Origin: DATFJT01 sp965230755
GTDB lineage: Bacteria; Bacteroidota; Bacteroidia; Chitinophagales; Saprospiraceae
Reading direction: 5' to 3'
Length of the DNA stretch: 64,000 nt
NCBI GenBank assembly: GCA_965230755.1
Contig: CBDDLT010000007.1
Span: 6,346 to 70,345 of the forward strand
This document shows positions 42,491 to 50,779 of the stretch, in pieces. Under the pieces are notes generated by a model that was given only the letters and a program-made list of their open reading frames with translations, was not told the origin of the DNA and searched no databases. A program made the position numbers and the translations under genes. The first letter of the stretch is position 1. Each line of letters starts with the position of its first letter.

Positions 42491-43057
42491 ATGGGAGCCT
42501 TATTGACAAGGCCGGAATTAGAAAACATTCTCGAAGGGTGCATCGAATGTCGAAGGTCATCCCAGAAGAGACTGGTTGAGGTGTATACCCCCATGCTGCT
42601 TTTTACCGCTCGAAGATATACGAGTGACTTATCCAAAGCAAAGGATATCGTACAAGAATCCTTTATTAATATTTTCAATGCAATTCATAATTTTAGTTTG
42701 GGGCCGGTTTCTTCATTCGAAAATTGGATTCGTAAAATAGTCATTAACAATGCACTGAAAGAAAAGAGGAAAAGTCATTTGAAAAAGGAATTGAACGGCT
42801 TTGAAAGTCTTCCGGAGGTGGCCATAGAGGCAAAAGCGATAGAACATTTGAGTTCAGATGAAATGCTGAAAATGATAGAAAAAATACCAGAGGGATATAG
42901 GGTTGTTTTTCAGATGTATGTCATTGACGGCTATAGTCATAAAGAGATTTCAGAAATTTTGAAGATAAGTTCGAGCACGTCCAGATCGCAACTGGTAAGA
43001 GCTAGAAGTTATTTAAGAAAAGTTTGTTTTAAAGAAAATAAATCCCTTACATCATGA
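42491..43057 (+). CDS. ECF-type RNA polymerase sigma factor (cassette B, gene 2)
   Basis: 188 residues. Sigma2: AKDIVQESFINIFNAIHNF and NWIRKIVINNALKEKRKS. Sigma4: IPEGYRVVFQMYVIDGYSHK and the helix-turn-helix EISEILKISSSTSRSQLVRA. Its stop overlaps the next start by four bases (ATGA), so sigma factor and membrane partner are translationally coupled, as is normal for sigma/anti-sigma pairs. It is only moderately similar to the cassette A sigma factor. Confidence 0.93.
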   Translation: MGALLTRPELENILEGCIECRRSSQKRLVEVYTPMLLFTARRYTSDLSKAKDIVQESFINIFNAIHNFSLGPVSSFENWIRKIVINNALKEKRKSHLKKELNGFESLPEVAIEAKAIEHLSSDEMLKMIEKIPEGYRVVFQMYVIDGYSHKEISEILKISSSTSRSQLVRARSYLRKVCFKENKSLTS

Positions 43058-44445
43058 ATTTTAAGAGGATAGAGGAAATTGTTAGATCGAAGATGATCCA
43101 GGGAGAGACCCATTCTCATACGGATGAGATATGGGCCAATATTGAAGATAGGTTGCCACGGAAAAAGAGGTCTAGAAAGTATATTGTATTACTGGTTTTG
43201 CCTTTTTTGATTGGGGGAGTTTACTACACTTCTTCTTTGTATAACAGTGGCGATGATATAACTCAGCATGTCGATTTCATCGCTGAATCGGATGAAGAGC
43301 TGGTCATCGAAAAAGATATGACGCGTGATCAAAAACAAGGTGAAGCCAAAGTTTCATTGCCTTTAGATCAGCCGAGTAAGAAGACCGAAGTGGTAGAACC
43401 TAAACCAAAAGTAGAAGCTCTGAAATCTGAGTCTAACTCCGACACTAAACAAGCCAAGGAAAAGAAAGCTGAAATATTCAGCGATGCGGAAAAAGATTTT
43501 ATTCAAAAGACCAGCAGTTCGATATTCAGAAAGATTAGTCTGGATGAAGGAGAACAGAAGAGTGTAATTCATACAACAGCTATAAATTCGAAACTAGAGG
43601 GTCTTTTTAATGATGTAGAGGTCGATCTATTACCTACTAAAATTGCAGAGGTTTTGAGCCCTGATAAATACGATAAGCTGAATTCTTCAGAGGCGGAGCA
43701 GATAGACTGGTTGAAAAGAAGTTTTGGCAATCCATTTTTCTTATCTGTGTATTCAGGTATTTATAGAAACATGGGGAGATTAGGAGGCGCTTCTCTTGAT
43801 CCTATGGATGAAATTAATCCGTTGGAGACCAAATCTTTTGGAGTGAATCTGGGCAAAATCAAAGGTTCGTGGAAATTAAGTGCGGGTATCGAGCGACGAG
43901 AGTCTGTGTGGAACCTCAAAGACGAGATTACTTATTACAACCAAGAACTGGGTTTAACTGCACGTTCATTTGTGATTCAAAATATCGATGGATCTGTAGA
44001 GCAGGCTTCAGGTACAGTAACAGAAACTTCTACTGCTACGAAAAAATATGATGTTCACTCCAGGCATGTAAGTTGGAGGATTCCGCTTAATATATCGTAT
44101 TTCAAGGAAAGCGGAAAATGGCGGTACTCTGGAGGTGTAGGTCTTGGCGTAGTTGTCAGTGATGAGCTTGAAACTTATGCTTATCCGGGATCATTAGCGG
44201 CATTTGCAATTGCCAATACCGGAGCAGATATTGACCCTGTGCAAGTTAACTTGCACCGCAATTTGACTTATCTTGATGGAATGATAAGTCTACAACTGGA
44301 ACGAATGTTGGCCTATGATTTGGGCATCTCAATTTCCGCACAATATCAGAGGGCTTTGACCAAAGTCCAATGGGAAAATCCAATCGATATAGAATTGGAC
44401 GGAGAGCAAGTGGGTCTGGCGGTTTCCGTTGCCAAATACTGGTAA
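43054..44445 (+). CDS. Membrane-anchored protein with beta-barrel-like C-terminus, putative anti-sigma partner (cassette B, gene 3)
   Basis: 463 residues. The N-terminus (1-42) is cytoplasm-like and contains DEIWANIEDRLP, followed by basic residues and one transmembrane helix (about 43-61). A charged, Lys/Glu-rich linker runs to about 225. The last 235 residues have about eight strand-like segments (FFLSVYSGIY, WKLSAGIERRES, ISLQLERML, DLGISISAQYQRAL) and end in KYW, an outer-membrane-protein-like aromatic terminus. The plan matches the cassette A protein, including the LKRSF-type lead-in to the C-terminal domain. A one-piece link from cytoplasm to outer membrane would be unusual; it may instead be cleaved or the barrel may be a soluble beta domain. 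Confidence 0.7.
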   Translation: MNFKRIEEIVRSKMIQGETHSHTDEIWANIEDRLPRKKRSRKYIVLLVLPFLIGGVYYTSSLYNSGDDITQHVDFIAESDEELVIEKDMTRDQKQGEAKVSLPLDQPSKKTEVVEPKPKVEALKSESNSDTKQAKEKKAEIFSDAEKDFIQKTSSSIFRKISLDEGEQKSVIHTTAINSKLEGLFNDVEVDLLPTKIAEVLSPDKYDKLNSSEAEQIDWLKRSFGNPFFLSVYSGIYRNMGRLGGASLDPMDEINPLETKSFGVNLGKIKGSWKLSAGIERRESVWNLKDEITYYNQELGLTARSFVIQNIDGSVEQASGTVTETSTATKKYDVHSRHVSWRIPLNISYFKESGKWRYSGGVGLGVVVSDELETYAYPGSLAAFAIANTGADIDPVQVNLHRNLTYLDGMISLQLERMLAYDLGISISAQYQRALTKVQWENPIDIELDGEQVGLAVSVAKYW

Positions 44446-44568
44446 TTGTCTTCTCTTCTACATTAATCCTTTTCACCAAAAATGAATACTTAACAATTGT
44501 TCATTATTAAGGAATTTATTCTTAGATTTAAGCATATTTGACAATTTAATTATCATAAATTAAAATCT

Positions 44569-46698
44569 ATGAAAAGAATTCTACTTTTGATCTTTGGCAC
44601 ATTTTCCTTCTTGGGTTTAATGGGTCAAGACCTTGTTACGACACAAGCACAGAAAAAATCAGTTGTCTTGGAAGAGTTTACTGGTTTAAATTGCACTTTT
44701 TGTCCAGACGGACATAGAATCGCTAATGAAATGAAGGATGCTAACCCTAACCGTGTAATACTCGTTAATGTACACGCGGGGAGTTTTGCTTCTCCTGGTT
44801 CAGGGCAGCCCGACTATAGAGTTGATGAAGGTGTAGCTTTTGACAATTTTGTAGGTGTTGGAGGATACCCTAGTGGCACAGTAAACAGAAGAATGGTTGA
44901 TGGGGATTTAGACTACAGCAGAAGTCTTTGGGCTTCTTTGGGTGATGATTTACTTCAGGAGTCTTCTCCTGTAAACGTGGGCGCAATGACCAGTTACGAT
45001 GAAATGACGAGAACATTGACTGTAGTTAGCGAGGTATACTACACCGCGAATTCACCAGAACCAACGAACAGATTGATCATTGCTTTGATGCAGAACAACA
45101 TTATCGGGCCTCAAGTAGGTGCCGCACGTAACCCGGATGATGTAGTTGGTAGTCAGTACCGTCACGGTCATATGTTGAGAGATTATTTGACTGGGGAGTT
45201 CGGTTTGGAAATTCCTATGACTACCGCTGGTACTGTTTTTAGAGACACTCAGGTTTATCAAATTCCTGACATGTTCAGAGATATACCTGTAGTTGTTGAT
45301 GATTTAGAGTTAGGAGTTTATGTTGCAAATACTCAAACGGATATCCAAAATGGTGTTTTGGTTGGATTGAATGATATGGACGATGGAAACAATGCTCCTA
45401 TCTACATCGATTATTCTGGCTTAGATAATTTGGCTAAGAACATAACTTCTGCAGGAAGTGGAGACTTCAGCACGGAAATATTTGCCTTGTACCCTGGAAC
45501 TGAAAACTATTCCGTTCAAGTAGATGCCGTAGCCCCTTCTGACTGGGTTATGGAATATACTATTGGGGGGAATACATATTCAGGTGATGCAACAGTAAGT
45601 ATGGATCAAAATATTGAATACAGAACGTTGTTTAACGTTCAGCCGGGTAGTTCAGGAGTAGGAACCTATATGATTACAATATTCCCCAATAGTGATCGCG
45701 ATGCGGAAATCGTATTTGAGTTTACCGCTTTATATGATTGCGCTGATCTTTTGATCAATGGTGAGAGCACCAGAGGAGATGGACAAAACATCGGTCCAGC
45801 AGGTTGGGAAAGTTATTATAACGACGCTTTCGTAAGCAACGGCACTCAGAAATTTGGAGCGACGAACTCCGATGTATGGAAGGCTTTAGCTGCTAATAAT
45901 GATTTGGAAGGAATTAATAATATTTATCTGAATATTGGATGGACTTTTCCAGCCTATACAGATGCCATGGTAGATGCCTTAATCCCATTCATGGAAGCAG
46001 GCGGTAATATTTTTGTCGCTGGCCAGGATATAGCTTGGGATATTATGGCTAATACTAATCCGGCAAGATCAGCGTATTCCAGAAATTTCCTAAATAATTA
46101 TTTGAATGTTGATTATGTAGGAGATGGCGATGCTTCTAATAATCCGGTAACGGCTGATGCAGATGGAATCTTCAGCGATATGGCTGATTTCCAATTGAGC
46201 GATTACTACGGTGGTTCTGCTAACAATTACTTCTATCCTGATCAATTGGGTCTAAGAGCAGATTCCAGAGCAGCATTTAACTATAATAATACGAATAGAA
46301 TTGGAGCAGTTTACGGCGACAATGGAACGTATAAAGTAGTTTACTTTGGTTTTGGTCTAGAAATGATCGACGATGTTGATACAAGAAATGCATTGATGCA
46401 AAGGGTTTATGATTATTTCTACGGTATCGTGAACAACGAAGACTTGGATTTAGCTACTGGAGACATTAGAGTGGTTCCAAATCCGATCTCAAACCATACA
46501 TTGACATTTATCAATGATTCTGAGCATTTGAATATTCCTTTTACAGTAGTAGATGGCATCGGAAGAACCATTTATAACGGTGTTACAGCTGGAACAGGAG
46601 TTAATTCTTATGAGTTAAGCGGATTGCGCTCGGGAGTTTATTTCTTGAATTTCCAAGTTAAGGACGAATTGGTTTCCAAACCTTTCGTGAAGAATTAA
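44569..46698 (+). CDS. Omp28-like thioredoxin-fold T9SS cargo protein, copy 1
   Basis: 709 residues. The signal peptide ends near GLMGQ (about 20). A thioredoxin-like Omp28 domain has VVLEEFTGLNCTFCPDGH (CxxC near 42-45) and YPSGTVNRR. An Ig-like beta segment spans about 290-385. A glutamine-amidotransferase-like domain spans about 390-620 (FMEAGGNIFVAGQDIAWDI, VVYFGFGLEMIDD). The last 80 residues are a type A T9SS domain (VVPNPISNHTLTF, LSGLRSGVYFLNF). It should be exported to the cell surface. A hairpin terminator follows. The next gene is a full-length paralogue. Confidence 0.87.
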   Translation: MKRILLLIFGTFSFLGLMGQDLVTTQAQKKSVVLEEFTGLNCTFCPDGHRIANEMKDANPNRVILVNVHAGSFASPGSGQPDYRVDEGVAFDNFVGVGGYPSGTVNRRMVDGDLDYSRSLWASLGDDLLQESSPVNVGAMTSYDEMTRTLTVVSEVYYTANSPEPTNRLIIALMQNNIIGPQVGAARNPDDVVGSQYRHGHMLRDYLTGEFGLEIPMTTAGTVFRDTQVYQIPDMFRDIPVVVDDLELGVYVANTQTDIQNGVLVGLNDMDDGNNAPIYIDYSGLDNLAKNITSAGSGDFSTEIFALYPGTENYSVQVDAVAPSDWVMEYTIGGNTYSGDATVSMDQNIEYRTLFNVQPGSSGVGTYMITIFPNSDRDAEIVFEFTALYDCADLLINGESTRGDGQNIGPAGWESYYNDAFVSNGTQKFGATNSDVWKALAANNDLEGINNIYLNIGWTFPAYTDAMVDALIPFMEAGGNIFVAGQDIAWDIMANTNPARSAYSRNFLNNYLNVDYVGDGDASNNPVTADADGIFSDMADFQLSDYYGGSANNYFYPDQLGLRADSRAAFNYNNTNRIGAVYGDNGTYKVVYFGFGLEMIDDVDTRNALMQRVYDYFYGIVNNEDLDLATGDIRVVPNPISNHTLTFINDSEHLNIPFTVVDGIGRTIYNGVTAGTGVNSYELSGLRSGVYFLNFQVKDELVSKPFVKN

Positions 46699-46718
46699 TC
46701 TATCTTTTTAGATTTTAT

Positions 46719-46749
46719 ATGGGAGAACTAGGTCGTTCTCCCATTTTTA
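46719..46749 (+). terminator. Rho-independent terminator after Omp28-like copy 1
   Basis: Stem ATGGGAGAAC / GTTCTCCCAT with loop TAGGTC, followed by TTTTTAT. It lies 20 bases after the stop, so the two Omp28-like genes are probably separately transcribed. Confidence 0.85.
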
Positions 46750-46808
46750 TATAAAAAAATACGTATTTTAAGTCGGATTTATAATATTTTGAAAAAAAAC
46801 GTTTAGCC

Positions 46809-48929
46809 ATGAAAAAATTTCTATTCCTTATTCTAATTTTTTGTTGTTCTTTGGCCTTTGGCCAGGATCAGGTGGTTACCCACGCACAAAAGAAGTCGGT
46901 GGTCTTGGAGGAGTTCACTGGTATTCATTGTGTTTTTTGCCCAGATGGACATAGAATCGCAAAAGAGTTAAAAGAAAATAACCCAAATAGGGTTTCATTG
47001 ATCAATGTCCATGCCGGATTCTTCGCGGTTCCAGATCAAGGAGAGCCTGATTTTAGAGTACAAGATGGTATTACTTTAGATGGTCACTTTGGTGTTACGG
47101 GATATCCATCCGGAACAGTCAACAGAAGGACTTTCGAAGACGAAAACAATTATTCAAGATCTTTATGGACTCAGTATGGTACTAGTATCTTATCTGAGAC
47201 GAGCCCTGTAAATTTAGCAGCTCAGTCTACCTATGACGAGAGTACTAGGACACTGGAGGTTACAGTGGAAGTATATTATGCTCTGGATGCAGAAAATCCT
47301 ACCAATAGGTTGATTTTAGCGCTAACTCAAGACAATGTTGAAGGACCTCAAACAGGAGGAAGCAACTTCAATCCTGCCGACGTATTACCTAATGGAAATT
47401 ATCGTCATGGACATATGTTGAGAGATTTCCTAGAAGGACCATTTGGCATGGAGCTAACTGAAACTTCAGCAGGATCTTACTTTACCAGAACTTTCCAATA
47501 TGTTCTTCCTGAAGATATCAGAGGTATTCCACTTTTAGCAGATGACTGTGAGTTGGTTGTTTACGTCGCAGAAGACGAGGAAGATATACACACAGGTATT
47601 GAACTGGGATTGAATGATAGTAACAATGGAACTACGGAGCAAGTATTCTTAGCAGCCAACGATTTTCCAAATAATTTGATCAATTCGACCAATTCTCAAT
47701 CTGCTTTTTTCTCGACAACATTTTATCCTTTTGTAGCCGGAATGGGCGATTTTAGAATTGAAATTGAAACGATCGACTCACCGGATGATTGGTCATGGGA
47801 ATACAGTTTATCAGATGATGAAATTTATACTGAAAATGAAACTTTTAGTTTGGTAGAGGGAGAAGTTCAATTCTTCGATTTCAATGTTATTCCAGCGAGT
47901 GGAGGTATAGGTAGTTATGTCATCCATATTATACCAGTAGATTATCCTAACGATGAAGTTCAACTCGCTGTTACGGTCATTCATGACTGTTCAGAGCTAA
48001 TTGTTAACTCACTTCAACCTACAAAAAATGACGCTTCAGTGACGGCTAATAATTGGGGTAATCTGTATCTACAAGCTTTTAAAGATGCTGAGCTGGAGAA
48101 TTTTGGAGCAATTACAATCGACCAGTATGACGAGTTGGTTAAGTCAAACCAGTTGGAAGGAATAAAAAATATATACTACAACGCCGGTTGGGGAGTAGAT
48201 CCTCTTCCTAGTACAATGACGTTGAACTTGCTTAGACATAACAACACTGGAGGTAACATATTTATGTGTGGTCAGGATTTGGCCAACGATGTGTATAGCG
48301 CTGGTTCTGCCCTTATGCAGAATTATCTCAGAACAAATATGGGTACTCAAATTACAAGTACCGGTGGCAATACGAATAGTTCAGTATCTCCGGTTACCGA
48401 TGGCATTTTTGATGGAGTTGGCGATTTCACTGTTAGTGATTATTATAACAATGGGATAATGTCTCCTGATGTTTTAGAAGCTAGTTCTACAGGCGAAAAT
48501 AATTTGAGTTACAACGGTGGAACTTCATGGGCTGGAGTCAACAAGTCTTCTTCAAGTTACAAATCAGTATTTCTAGGATTTGGACTTGAAATGGTTGACG
48601 ATGCAGATGCCAGAGCTCAGATTATGAAAAATGTATACAACTATTTCTATGGAATTACAGATAATGAAGAGAATTTAGATAAGTCGAATCTTGTTTCTGT
48701 TTATCCTAACCCAGTTGTAGATGGAAGTTTAAATATTGATTTAGGTGTTAATGAGGCCTTAGTTAAAGCTGAATTGGTCAATTCTATTGGTCAAACGGTT
48801 TATAACTTGGGACAATTGAACCAAGGGCTAAATAATGTTCAGTTACCACTGGATATTCAAAGTGGAGTTTATATTTTAAGACTTGATTTTGAAGAATCCA
48901 CGATAACTAAATCACTCCTTATTAAGTAA
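46809..48929 (+). CDS. Omp28-like thioredoxin-fold T9SS cargo protein, copy 2
   Basis: 706 residues, same domain order as the preceding gene. The signal peptide ends near SLAFGQ. The active-site region is VVLEEFTGIHCVFCPDGH (CVFC in place of CTFC), with YPSGTVNRR conserved. The amidotransferase-like domain contains LLRHNNTGGNIFMCGQDLAN and VFLGFGLEMVDD. The C-terminal type A T9SS signal is YPNPVVDGSLNIDL, ending SGVYILRLDFEE. Identity to copy 1 is high in the first 100 residues and lower in the middle, pointing to an old tandem duplication. The extracellular redox role of the CxxC is inferred, not shown. Confidence 0.87.
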   Translation: MKKFLFLILIFCCSLAFGQDQVVTHAQKKSVVLEEFTGIHCVFCPDGHRIAKELKENNPNRVSLINVHAGFFAVPDQGEPDFRVQDGITLDGHFGVTGYPSGTVNRRTFEDENNYSRSLWTQYGTSILSETSPVNLAAQSTYDESTRTLEVTVEVYYALDAENPTNRLILALTQDNVEGPQTGGSNFNPADVLPNGNYRHGHMLRDFLEGPFGMELTETSAGSYFTRTFQYVLPEDIRGIPLLADDCELVVYVAEDEEDIHTGIELGLNDSNNGTTEQVFLAANDFPNNLINSTNSQSAFFSTTFYPFVAGMGDFRIEIETIDSPDDWSWEYSLSDDEIYTENETFSLVEGEVQFFDFNVIPASGGIGSYVIHIIPVDYPNDEVQLAVTVIHDCSELIVNSLQPTKNDASVTANNWGNLYLQAFKDAELENFGAITIDQYDELVKSNQLEGIKNIYYNAGWGVDPLPSTMTLNLLRHNNTGGNIFMCGQDLANDVYSAGSALMQNYLRTNMGTQITSTGGNTNSSVSPVTDGIFDGVGDFTVSDYYNNGIMSPDVLEASSTGENNLSYNGGTSWAGVNKSSSSYKSVFLGFGLEMVDDADARAQIMKNVYNYFYGITDNEENLDKSNLVSVYPNPVVDGSLNIDLGVNEALVKAELVNSIGQTVYNLGQLNQGLNNVQLPLDIQSGVYILRLDFEESTITKSLLIK

Positions 48930-48955
48930 TTGGTTTAAGGAGGATAATTAAAATG

Positions 48956-48991
48956 AAAAGGGTGGTTTCAGCTATGAAACCACCCTTTTTT
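48956..48991. terminator. Rho-independent terminator after Omp28-like copy 2
   Basis: AAAAGGGTGGTTTC, loop AGCTAT, GAAACCACCC then a six-T run. A strong hairpin in the convergent gap; the A-run on its left would also let it act for the minus-strand gene at 49040. Confidence 0.9.
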
Positions 48992-49039
48992 ATTTTATAT
49001 CCGGAAACCAGGATTCTAAATATTATTCAGTAATTCGAA

Positions 49040-49882
49040 CTAATGGGATACGACAAACTGCTTTGACCTTAAAGTACCTGATAGATCTCGTAGCTGCAAT
49101 AAATACACTCCAGTTGCCATTCCACTTACATCAACGGGATAAGAAGCTGTCCTTATCATTCTGCCGGTTTGATCAAATATTTGAATCTGATCCAGCTGAA
49201 ATTCCGTTTCATCCTTTAAATAAATGTATTGACTGGAAGGATTTGGAAAGACATTTAGTTCCGGTGCAAAAGAAATACTTTGAGGGCTAGAAGATTCTAC
49301 CGAAATCTTTTCCTCTTCTATACCAGAAACATTGATGTTCTCTATGGTATAGCTCTCATCCAGACCAGTCATGTGAACACATATTTCTACTTTAAGTTGA
49401 TCAGCTCCATAAGTAGAAATTATGCCTGAATCAAAGTCACTTGGAACACCAGTAATGGTGTGATTCCCCTCTAGGGCGTGAAATTCCTTGCTCCCATCCA
49501 AGCTGTGCGAAATATCAATCCAATCCAGCCATCTCTTATCGCCATACTTATCAAGGGTGCCTTCGCCCGAAAACGCTATGGATATTGAAAGTTGATCAAT
49601 TCCTCGCACATCTATTGCATTGCTGGTATAACATACTGGAGTATGTCTGTATGCTAGTTTAAGTTGTCCATTATTTACAGAAAGATGGTCTGACGAATGA
49701 AGCCGTGAAAAATCGCCTTCTACTGTTCCCGTACCGAGGTGAATGAGTGTTTTTTCTCCATTTGAAATACTCAGTTCATTCGAATGAATGACCTGGTTTG
49801 GTCCAAAGGAGACCTGATGATCTATTTGTGCCTGGGCAAAACAGAACCCAAATAGAGTAAGAAAAAGAGTTAAGTTTTTCAT
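49040..49882 (-). CDS. Small exported protein with T9SS type A sorting domain
   Basis: 280 residues. The signal peptide ends FCFAQAQ (about 19). Residues 20-190 form a beta-rich domain, perhaps a jelly-roll or carbohydrate-binding-like fold (LKLAYRHTPVCYTSNAIDV, WLDWIDISHSLDGSK). The last 75 residues are a type A T9SS domain: LNVFPNPSSQYIYL, FDQTGRMI, MATGVYLLQL. No catalytic residues recognised. It is a single-gene unit convergent with the Omp28-like pair; function unknown. Confidence 0.8.
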   Translation of the reverse strand: MKNLTLFLTLFGFCFAQAQIDHQVSFGPNQVIHSNELSISNGEKTLIHLGTGTVEGDFSRLHSSDHLSVNNGQLKLAYRHTPVCYTSNAIDVRGIDQLSISIAFSGEGTLDKYGDKRWLDWIDISHSLDGSKEFHALEGNHTITGVPSDFDSGIISTYGADQLKVEICVHMTGLDESYTIENINVSGIEEEKISVESSSPQSISFAPELNVFPNPSSQYIYLKDETEFQLDQIQIFDQTGRMIRTASYPVDVSGMATGVYLLQLRDLSGTLRSKQFVVSH

Positions 49883-50016
49883 ACAATTACTTTTAATGAA
49901 TTAACAAATTGGAGTTCGGCAATAAGATGCTGTAAAAAATGAATAAGATGTATGAAGGAAATGTTAAAGTCCCTTAAAGTGAGAAATATTTGAGAAGGAT
50001 AGGATAATGACTTTGA

Positions 50017-50775
50017 TTATATCTTTTCTAAGTACTCTGATTTTAACCAGCCCTTTTTACCATCTGGTAATTCGACTTCAATCCAATTTTTTTCCTCCCG
50101 TTCTAAGCCCAATTTTATTCCACTGTGAATGATGAAGAGGTCGGGTGACGAAGTAGAAGGTTCGCTTTTTACTGCAACTGATGGGGGCATGAGAATTGCG
50201 TAAGAACTTTTGGTTTCTTGAAAATGTCTGGTTACGGCCAATATGTATAATCCTAAAGAGAGAGCAAAAAGGCCAAAGGCTACATTAAAAGCCATAGCTT
50301 TACGATCCAAACGCGATGATAACAGAAGTATCATCACCCCTGCTACTAAGAAAATAAATGCCCAAATGCTCCAGGTATTGGCCGATAATTTAGTCGCTAA
50401 TCTCTTCCAATATTGCCACACTACCAATTCTGGATTACTCTTCAGTTCATCACGTAAAAATTCTCTGGAGCGTTTTAAATTATGCGTGTTGTCATTATAA
50501 TCACCGCCCCATTTCAAAGACTTTTCATAATACAATATGGCTCGGGCATAATCTTTCTGACGATAGTAACAATTGCCCAAGTTGAAATAGACCTTGGGGT
50601 CATTGGTGTTGACCAACTCGAGGTACAAATCCCTGGCTTTCTCATATTCCTTGAGTTCGTAGGCCTGATTGGCTGTAGAAAAGATCTCATTGATATCTTT
50701 GGCTTTTACTGTGACTGCTACAAGCAATAGAAGCAATGTAATGGGAAACTTGTTTTCAAAGATCTTTAACAACAT
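50017..50775 (-). CDS. batE: BatE-type TPR protein with SH3-like C-terminus
   Basis: 252 residues. After a signal segment, two to three TPRs (about 25-105; AYELKEYEKARDLYLELV, YFNLGNCYYRQKDYARAIL) are followed by two transmembrane helices (about 137-185). A C-terminal bacterial SH3 domain ends in KNWIEVELPDGKKGWL. It is last in the Bat operon. Bat proteins form an envelope complex linked to aerotolerance in Bacteroides; the exact role of BatE is not established. Confidence 0.85.
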   Translation of the reverse strand: MLLKIFENKFPITLLLLLVAVTVKAKDINEIFSTANQAYELKEYEKARDLYLELVNTNDPKVYFNLGNCYYRQKDYARAILYYEKSLKWGGDYNDNTHNLKRSREFLRDELKSNPELVVWQYWKRLATKLSANTWSIWAFIFLVAGVMILLLSSRLDRKAMAFNVAFGLFALSLGLYILAVTRHFQETKSSYAILMPPSVAVKSEPSTSSPDLFIIHSGIKLGLEREEKNWIEVELPDGKKGWLKSEYLEKI

Positions 50776-50779
50776 AGGA

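Noticed and set aside
44533..44540. CATATTTG before the first Omp28-like gene as a -7 box
   Set aside because: One mismatch to TAnnTTTG and no -33 element; too weak to report.
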